NCBI GenBank assembly: GCA_014655195.1
Contig: BNBH01000009.1
Span: 204,431-268,430, forward strand
Origin: Streptomyces cellulosae
GTDB lineage: Bacteria; Actinomycetota; Actinomycetes; Streptomycetales; Streptomycetaceae
Direction of reading: 5' to 3'
Length of the DNA: 64,000 nucleotides
Below the pieces are notes generated by a model that was not told the DNA's origin, searched no databases, and worked only from the letters and a program-made list of their open reading frames with translations. The position numbers and the translations under genes are program-made. Shown here in pieces: positions 58,768 through 64,000 of this stretch; position 1 is the stretch's first letter, and each line of letters opens with the position of its first letter.

Positions 58768-59913
58768 ATGAGCCACGGCCCCCGGTCCGGCCTCGCCGCG
58801 GTGAGTTCCGCGTTGCTGGCCATGAGCAGGCATCTCGAGGTGCGCGACGTCCTCAAGACGATCGTCGCCTCGGCCCGCGAACTCCTCGACGCCCAGTACG
58901 CCGCCCTCGGCGTGCCCGACGACCACGGCGGCTTCGCCCAGTTCGTGGTGGACGGCGTCAGCGACGCGCAGTGGAAGGCCATCGGCCCCCTGCCGCGCCG
59001 GCACGGCATCCTCGCCGCGATGCTCGACGACGCCGCCCCGCAGCGCCTCGCCGACGTGCGCCGCGACCCCCGCTTCGAGGGCTGGCCCAGCGCCCACCCC
59101 GACCTGGTCGACTTCCTGGGCCTGCCGATCCGTGACGGCGACGAGGTGCTCGGCGCCCTGTTCCTCGCGAACAAGAACTGCCCCAAGCCCGACGGCGCCT
59201 GCGGCTTCACCGAGGACGACGAGGAACTGCTCGGCATCCTCGCCCAGCACGCCGCCATCGCCCTCACCAACGCCCGCCTCTACGAGCGCAGCCGCGAGCT
59301 GACCATCGCCGAGGAGCGCTCCCGCCTGGCCCACGAGCTGCACGACGCCGTCAGCCAGAAGCTGTTCTCCCTGCGCCTCACCGCCCAGGCCGCCGCCCGC
59401 CTCGTGGACCGCGACCCGGCCCGCGCCAAGGGCGAGCTGCAGCAGGTGGCGGAGCTGGCCGCCGAGGCCGCCGACGAACTGCGCGCCGCGGTCGTCGAAC
59501 TGCGCCCCGCCGCCCTGGACGAGGACGGGCTCGTGGCCACCCTGCGCACCCAGGTGCAGGTCCTCGACCGCGCCCACAGCGCGCGCGTCACCTTCACCGG
59601 CCACGGCGTGCGCGCCCTTCCCGCCGCCCAGGAGGAGGCCGTGCTGCGGGTCGCCCAGGAGGCGCTGCACAACGCCCTGCGCCACTCCGGCGGCACCCAC
59701 GTCGACGTGACCCTGGAGCGGCGCGGCAACGGCGCGGTCCTGCGGGTCTGCGACGACGGCGGCGGCTTCGACCCGCACACCGTGCGCCGCGCGGGCCGCC
59801 ATCTGGGCCTGGTCTCCATGCGGGACCGGGCGAGCGGGGTCGGCGGCAGGCTGACCGTGGAATCGGCGCCCGGCAAGGGCACCACCATCGAGATGGAGGT
59901 CCCCGGTGGCTGA
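58768..59913 (+). CDS. GAF-domain sensor histidine kinase (NarL-type partner)
   Basis: 381 residues, no membrane helix. A GAF domain (about 15-165) includes YAALGVPDDHGGFAQFVVDG and FLGLPIRDGDEVLGALFLAN. The HisKA_3 dimerisation domain has AEERSRLAHELHDAVSQKLF (phospho-His near 189). The HATPase has QEALHNALRHSGGTHVDVTL and DDGGGFDP. Similar to the DevS/DosS group, though the heme ligand cannot be judged. ATG at 58768. It overlaps the response regulator by 8 nt. The signal is probably cytoplasmic (redox or gas). Confidence 0.92.
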   Translation: MSHGPRSGLAAVSSALLAMSRHLEVRDVLKTIVASARELLDAQYAALGVPDDHGGFAQFVVDGVSDAQWKAIGPLPRRHGILAAMLDDAAPQRLADVRRDPRFEGWPSAHPDLVDFLGLPIRDGDEVLGALFLANKNCPKPDGACGFTEDDEELLGILAQHAAIALTNARLYERSRELTIAEERSRLAHELHDAVSQKLFSLRLTAQAAARLVDRDPARAKGELQQVAELAAEAADELRAAVVELRPAALDEDGLVATLRTQVQVLDRAHSARVTFTGHGVRALPAAQEEAVLRVAQEALHNALRHSGGTHVDVTLERRGNGAVLRVCDDGGGFDPHTVRRAGRHLGLVSMRDRASGVGGRLTVESAPGKGTTIEMEVPGG

Positions 59914-60547
59914 CACGATCAAGGTGCTGCTGGTCGACGACCACCAGGTGGTCCGGCGCGGCCTGCGGACCTTCCTGGAGGTGCAGGACGACATCGAGGT
60001 CGTCGGCGAGGCCGCGGACGGCGCCGAGGGGGTCGCCCTGGCCGACGAGCTCCAGCCCGACGTCATCCTCATGGACGTCAAGATGCCCGGCATGGACGGC
60101 GTGGAGGCGCTGCGCAAGCTGCGCGAGCTGGACCACCGCGCCCGTGTGCTGGTCGTCACCAGTTTCACCGAGCAGCGCACGGTGATCCCCGCCCTCCGCG
60201 CGGGCGCCGCCGGGTACGTCTACAAGGACATCGACCCTGACGCGCTGGCCGGCGCCATCCGTTCCGTGCACGCCGGGCACGTGCTGCTCCAGCCGGAGGT
60301 GGCGGGCGCGCTCCTGTCCCAGGAGGAGGGCGGCACCGGGGCGGGACGCGCGGGCTCCCTCACCGAGCGGGAGCGCGAGGTGCTCGGGCTGATCGCGGAC
60401 GGCCGCGCCAACCGGGAGATAGCCCGCGCCCTCGTCCTCTCGGAGAAGACGGTGAAGACGCACGTGTCGAACATCCTGATGAAGCTCGACCTGGCGGACC
60501 GCACCCAGGCCGCCCTGTGGGCCGTACGGCACGGGCTCAGCGGCTGA
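59906..60547 (+). CDS. NarL/LuxR-family response regulator
   Basis: 213 residues. Receiver domain: KVLLVDDHQVVRRGLRTFLE, phospho-Asp near 57 in VILMDVKMPGMDG, Thr/Ser in VLVVTSFTEQ, Lys in GYVYKDIDPD. The C-terminal LuxR-type HTH runs LTEREREVLGLIADGRANRE to EKTVKTHVSNILMKLDLADR. GTG at 59906 overlaps the kinase gene. The genes form a classical two-component pair; chpE follows downstream on the same strand behind a hairpin. Confidence 0.95.
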   Translation: MADTIKVLLVDDHQVVRRGLRTFLEVQDDIEVVGEAADGAEGVALADELQPDVILMDVKMPGMDGVEALRKLRELDHRARVLVVTSFTEQRTVIPALRAGAAGYVYKDIDPDALAGAIRSVHAGHVLLQPEVAGALLSQEEGGTGAGRAGSLTEREREVLGLIADGRANREIARALVLSEKTVKTHVSNILMKLDLADRTQAALWAVRHGLSG

Positions 60548-60562
60548 CCGCCGCCCCCGAAG

Positions 60563-60587
60563 TCACCGGAAGGTTCCCCTCCGGTGA
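60563..60587 (+). terminator. Hairpin after the response regulator gene
   Basis: TCACCGGA (60563-60570) pairs with TCCGGTGA (60580-60587), 15 bp past the stop. TACCGT (60596-60601) just beyond is a possible -10 for chpE. Confidence 0.55.
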
Positions 60588-60702
60588 GAGATTCATACCG
60601 TAGGGGGAATGGCACCCGGGCTCCGTGTCCCCGGCCCGTGCCACGCGTTGCCCAGTGCGGACCGCGGCGATCGCCGCGGTCGTCGCAAGGAGGGCTCGGA
60701 AA

Positions 60703-60948
60703 GTGAAGAACCTGAAGAAGGCAGCGGCCGTGACGATGGTGGCCGGCGGTCTGCTCGCCGCCGGTGCGGGCATGGCCTCCGCCACCGAGGGCAGCCACGC
60801 GCACGGTAAGGCCGTGGGCTCCCCGGGCGTCGTCTCCGGCAACCTCGTCCAGGTCCCGGTCGACGTCCCGGTCAACGTGTCGGGCAACAGCATCAACGTC
60901 ATCGGCGTGCTGAACCCGGCCTTCGGCAACGTCGCCGTCAACCACTGA
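60703..60948 (+). CDS. chpE: Short chaplin ChpE
   Basis: 81 residues. A signal peptide of ~28 residues (MKNLKKAAAVTMVAGGLLAA, cut near ASA) precedes a single chaplin domain: GSPGVVSGNLVQVPVDVPVN, NVIGVLNPAFGNVAVNH. The two cysteines present in most chaplins are absent, as in S. coelicolor ChpE (SCO1800). Chaplins are secreted amyloid-forming surfactants that coat aerial hyphae; ChpE is made early and is among the essential set. GTG at 60703 has AAGGAGGG 8 nt upstream. Confidence 0.95.
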   Translation: MKNLKKAAAVTMVAGGLLAAGAGMASATEGSHAHGKAVGSPGVVSGNLVQVPVDVPVNVSGNSINVIGVLNPAFGNVAVNH

Positions 60949-60967
60949 CGGCCGACGCCACCAGACG

Positions 60968-61010
60968 ACAAGCCCCGGCCGCCCGCCCCCCACCCGGCGC
61001 CGGGGCTCGT
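60968..61010. terminator. Hairpin between chpE and the convergent gene
   Basis: AGCCCCGGC (60971-60979) pairs with GCCGGGGCT (60999-61007), with flanking ACGA/TCGT extending the stem. Confidence 0.65.
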
Positions 61011-61036
61011 CCCTGTCCAGGGGCCCGTGCCCGCGT

Positions 61037-61825
61037 TCAGCGCGCCCCGCGCTCCTCCACGAACGCGTTGTAAGCGGCCACCTGCGCCCGCCGCGCCGTC
61101 CGCTCCACCGGCCGCAGCGCCAGCGCCCGCGCCGACATCTCCGACGCGCTCACCGCGCCGCCGTGCCCATGCTCCGTCGCCAGCGTCACCAGCGCGCCCA
61201 CCCGCTGCGCCAGCTCCAGCACCCGCACCGCACGCGGCGGATACCCCGGCGCCAGCACGTCCTGCCCGCGCGACGCCGTGGCCCGCGCCCGGTACGCGTC
61301 GATCGCCGCCTCCGCGACCGGACCCGACCCGGCCACGTCCAGCCGCGTCAGAGCCTCCGTCGCCTCCCGCAGCGCCTCCGCCAGCTCCCGCTCCGCCTCA
61401 CCCAGCGACGGCACGTCAGCCGGCGGAGCCTCCCGCACCGGCAGACACCGCCAGAGGACCTCCACATGCACATCGCCCTCGGGCCCGGCCTCCGACATCT
61501 CCGGCACCAGCCCCAGCGCCGCCCCCTGACACACCACGGCCTCCTCGGCCTCCAGCGCCCGCGCGTTGAACTCCGGCGGCCCGCTCAGCCCCAGCGGATG
61601 CCCCGGCGCCGGCAGCGCCACCCGCAGCCCCGACACCCCGAGCCCGCGCAGCCGCCCCAGGGCCAGCGTCAGCCCCACCGGCTCGGACTCCCCGGGCACC
61701 CCCTCCACCCGGTGCACCACGTCCTCCCCGACGACGGCGAGCGCCGCCTCGTCGGGGGAGACAAGTCCGGCAAGCAGGGCATTGCCCCAAGCGGCGAGAC
61801 GACCAGAGCGTGGTTCCGAAAGCAT
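61037..61825 (-). CDS. Uncharacterised 262-residue protein
   Basis: Not recognised by family name. The N-terminal half is a mixed alpha/beta region (LAAWGNALLAGLVSPDEAAL, VGLTLALGRLRGLGVSGLRV, ALPAPGHPLGLSGPPEFNAR). The C-terminal half is Ala/Glu/Arg-rich helix (ELAEALREATEALTRLDVAG, VLELAQRVGALVTLATEHGH). No signal peptide or membrane segment. Such proteins are widespread in Streptomyces next to the following ABC ATPase gene. ATG at 61825; divergent from that gene. Confidence 0.8.
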   Translation of the reverse strand: MLSEPRSGRLAAWGNALLAGLVSPDEAALAVVGEDVVHRVEGVPGESEPVGLTLALGRLRGLGVSGLRVALPAPGHPLGLSGPPEFNARALEAEEAVVCQGAALGLVPEMSEAGPEGDVHVEVLWRCLPVREAPPADVPSLGEAERELAEALREATEALTRLDVAGSGPVAEAAIDAYRARATASRGQDVLAPGYPPRAVRVLELAQRVGALVTLATEHGHGGAVSASEMSARALALRPVERTARRAQVAAYNAFVEERGAR

Positions 61826-61989
61826 GCGTACACCCTAGACAGCGCCCGGAAACAGGACCGATGGAATGTCCGGGTCGGCCGGTGGCGTAGATTTCATGAT
61901 GGGCTCCCGCCCACGGGTGCGGCGGACCGACCCACAAGGCGTACGCGACAGCCGAGACCGGCCACACTGCAAGGGGAGACAAGGCGCTC

Positions 61990-62787
<798 letters not shown>

Positions 62788-62894
62788 CACGGCGCCCCCC
62801 GTGCACAAGACGCGCACAACACCCGGCACGACAAGGCACGTTCGACCGACCGGCGCCCTGTCCGTGACCGGGTGCGCGGTTCTACCATGACCAT

Positions 62895-63326
62895 GTGGAC
62901 ATCGACGCATGGCTGTGGTGGCTGATCGGCGCGGCGGCACTCGGCATCGCCCTGGTGATCACCGCGATGCCCGAACTCGGCATGCTCGCGGTGGGCGCCG
63001 TCGCCGCGGCAGTGGTCTCCGGCATCTTCGGCGGCGGAGCCGTCGCCCAGGTCGCGGTCTTCGCCGTCGTCTCGACCGCGCTGATCGCCGTCATCCGTCC
63101 CATTGCCCGCAGACACCGCTCCCAGCGACCCGAACTGGCCACCGGCGTCGACGCGCTGAAGGGGAAACAGGCCGTCGTCCTCGAACGCGTCGACGGCAGC
63201 GGCGGACGCATCAAACTGGCGGGCGAGGTCTGGTCCGCCCGCGCCCTCGACACCGGCCGCTCCTACGAGGTCGGCCAGGAGGTCGACGTCGTGGACATCG
63301 AGGGGGCCACCGCGATCGTCATGTGA
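62895..63326 (+). CDS. NfeD-family membrane protein
   Basis: 143 residues: membrane helices at about 7-27 and 30-65 (WLWWLIGAAALGIALVITAM, then the glycine-rich second region), and a C-terminal OB-fold domain with LKGKQAVVLERVDGSGGRIK and LDTGRSYEVGQEVDVVDIEG, typical of short NfeD proteins. These partner SPFH/stomatin proteins in membrane microdomains, and an SPFH gene follows. GTG at 62895. TACCAT (62883-62888) lies 6 nt before it, so a leaderless start is possible. Confidence 0.92.
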   Translation: MDIDAWLWWLIGAAALGIALVITAMPELGMLAVGAVAAAVVSGIFGGGAVAQVAVFAVVSTALIAVIRPIARRHRSQRPELATGVDALKGKQAVVLERVDGSGGRIKLAGEVWSARALDTGRSYEVGQEVDVVDIEGATAIVM

Positions 63327-63485
63327 TCCCGCACCGCCCGTGCGACACAACCGGCGCGAACACGCCCCCGGTTGGGCCCGCGGTCTGACAGACTCGACCA
63401 GCAAGATCTACAACCGCACGACCGTGCACAGGCACACACGACCTGCCGTAGGCGCCGAGGCTAAGAAGGGTTCGGGGAACCGACG

Positions 63486-64000
63486 ATGGAACCGGTCATC
63501 ATCGTCCTGATCATCCTGGTGGTGTTGGTCTTCATCGCCCTGATCAAGACGATCCAAGTCATCCCACAGGCCAGCGCCGCCATCGTCGAGCGCTTCGGCC
63601 GCTACACGCGGACGCTCAACGCGGGCCTCAACATCGTCGTCCCGTTCATCGACACCATCCGCAACCGCATCGACCTCCGCGAGCAGGTCGTCCCCTTCCC
63701 GCCGCAGCCGGTGATCACCCAGGACAACCTGGTCGTCAACATCGACACCGTCATCTACTACCAGGTGACCGACGCCCGGGCCGCCACCTACGAGGTCGCC
63801 AGCTACATCCAGGCGATCGAGCAGCTCACCGTCACCACCCTGCGCAACATCATCGGCGGCATGGACCTGGAGCGGACCCTGACCTCCCGCGAGGAGATCA
63901 ACGCGGCCCTGCGCGGCGTCCTCGACGAGGCCACCGGCAAGTGGGGCATCCGCGTCAACCGCGTCGAGCTCAAGGCCATCGAGCCGCCGACCTCCATCCA
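63486..64000 (+). CDS. SPFH/Band 7 (stomatin-like) protein, N-terminal part
   Basis: The first ~171 residues; the gene runs off the window. One N-terminal membrane helix (VIIVLIILVVLVFIALIKTI) followed by a Band 7 domain: IVERFGRYTRTLNAGLNIVV, DLREQVVPFPPQPVITQDNL, QLTVTTLRNIIGGMDLERTL, WGIRVNRVELKAIEPP. A slipin/stomatin type that forms ring assemblies in the membrane, in the usual order NfeD then SPFH. ATG at 63486 with GAAGGG about 18 nt upstream and GGGGAA closer. Confidence 0.95.
   Translation, partial: MEPVIIVLIILVVLVFIALIKTIQVIPQASAAIVERFGRYTRTLNAGLNIVVPFIDTIRNRIDLREQVVPFPPQPVITQDNLVVNIDTVIYYQVTDARAATYEVASYIQAIEQLTVTTLRNIIGGMDLERTLTSREEINAALRGVLDEATGKWGIRVNRVELKAIEPPTSI

Overview
The window is high-GC actinobacterial chromosome, almost certainly from a Streptomyces close to S. 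coelicolor. The signs are GTG/TTG starts, strong third-position GC, a chaplin gene, a PiT phosphate transporter with a PHO-box-like promoter, and a Gbn-like nucleoid protein. From memory the gene order matches the S. coelicolor stretch from about SCO1800 (chpE) to about SCO1850 (cobalamin genes), here running in the opposite direction. It is conserved core chromosome; I see no transposase, integrase, prophage or biosynthetic gene cluster.

Layout: (1) 1-8912, minus strand: a vitamin B12 operon reading cobD > cobQ > cobN > fused ChlI/ChlD chelatase > cobO (cut by the window edge). It sits behind a cobalamin riboswitch and a 26-codon upstream ORF, and its genes mostly overlap by 1-4 nt. A degenerate two-repeat, type I-E-like CRISPR remnant lies between cobN and the chelatase gene. 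(2) 9011-15535: a phosphate transporter with a small partner, a class II aldolase, a nested tandem-repeat tract, an alpha/beta hydrolase, an unknown 474-residue protein and a VOC protein. (3) 15656-22360: an ABC-F protein with a leaderless mini-ORF, gbn with a GATC-rich upstream region, an enoyl-CoA hydratase, and an Asp23/AmaP-type envelope-stress cluster. (4) 22378-32098: an SDR-like protein without the usual catalytic residues; a coupled symporter / ECF sigma factor / one-helix membrane protein set followed by a GH15 enzyme; SURF1; a DEDDh exonuclease; CopD; and a CoA transferase. (5) 32118-40114: tandem secreted S8 proteases, a DUF485/SSS transporter pair, moaA and small proteins.

(6) 40130-46220: tyrS, tldD/tldE, and the fatty-acid elongation pair fabG-fabI. 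(7) 46243-50846: a GntR regulator facing an MFS exporter whose promoter, operator and leaderless start can be read directly; a SixA-like phosphatase; serB. (8) 50926-58515: a streptophobe-type membrane protein facing a double-FHA ABC transporter, a secreted transglycosylase-like protein with a switch-like 5' leader, and a queA/SDR pair. (9) 58768-64000: a GAF histidine kinase and LuxR-type regulator, the chaplin chpE, an unknown protein, an orphan ABC ATPase, NfeD, and the start of an SPFH protein.

Most operons end in strong GC hairpins. The best candidates for undescribed biology are RNA-level or small-ORF features: the PPP-containing ORF between the B12 riboswitch and cobD, the 6-codon leaderless ORF before the ABC-F gene, the mutually exclusive helices before the transglycosylase gene, and the mini-CRISPR remnant. 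All assignments come from reading motifs and recalling families; no database search was run.
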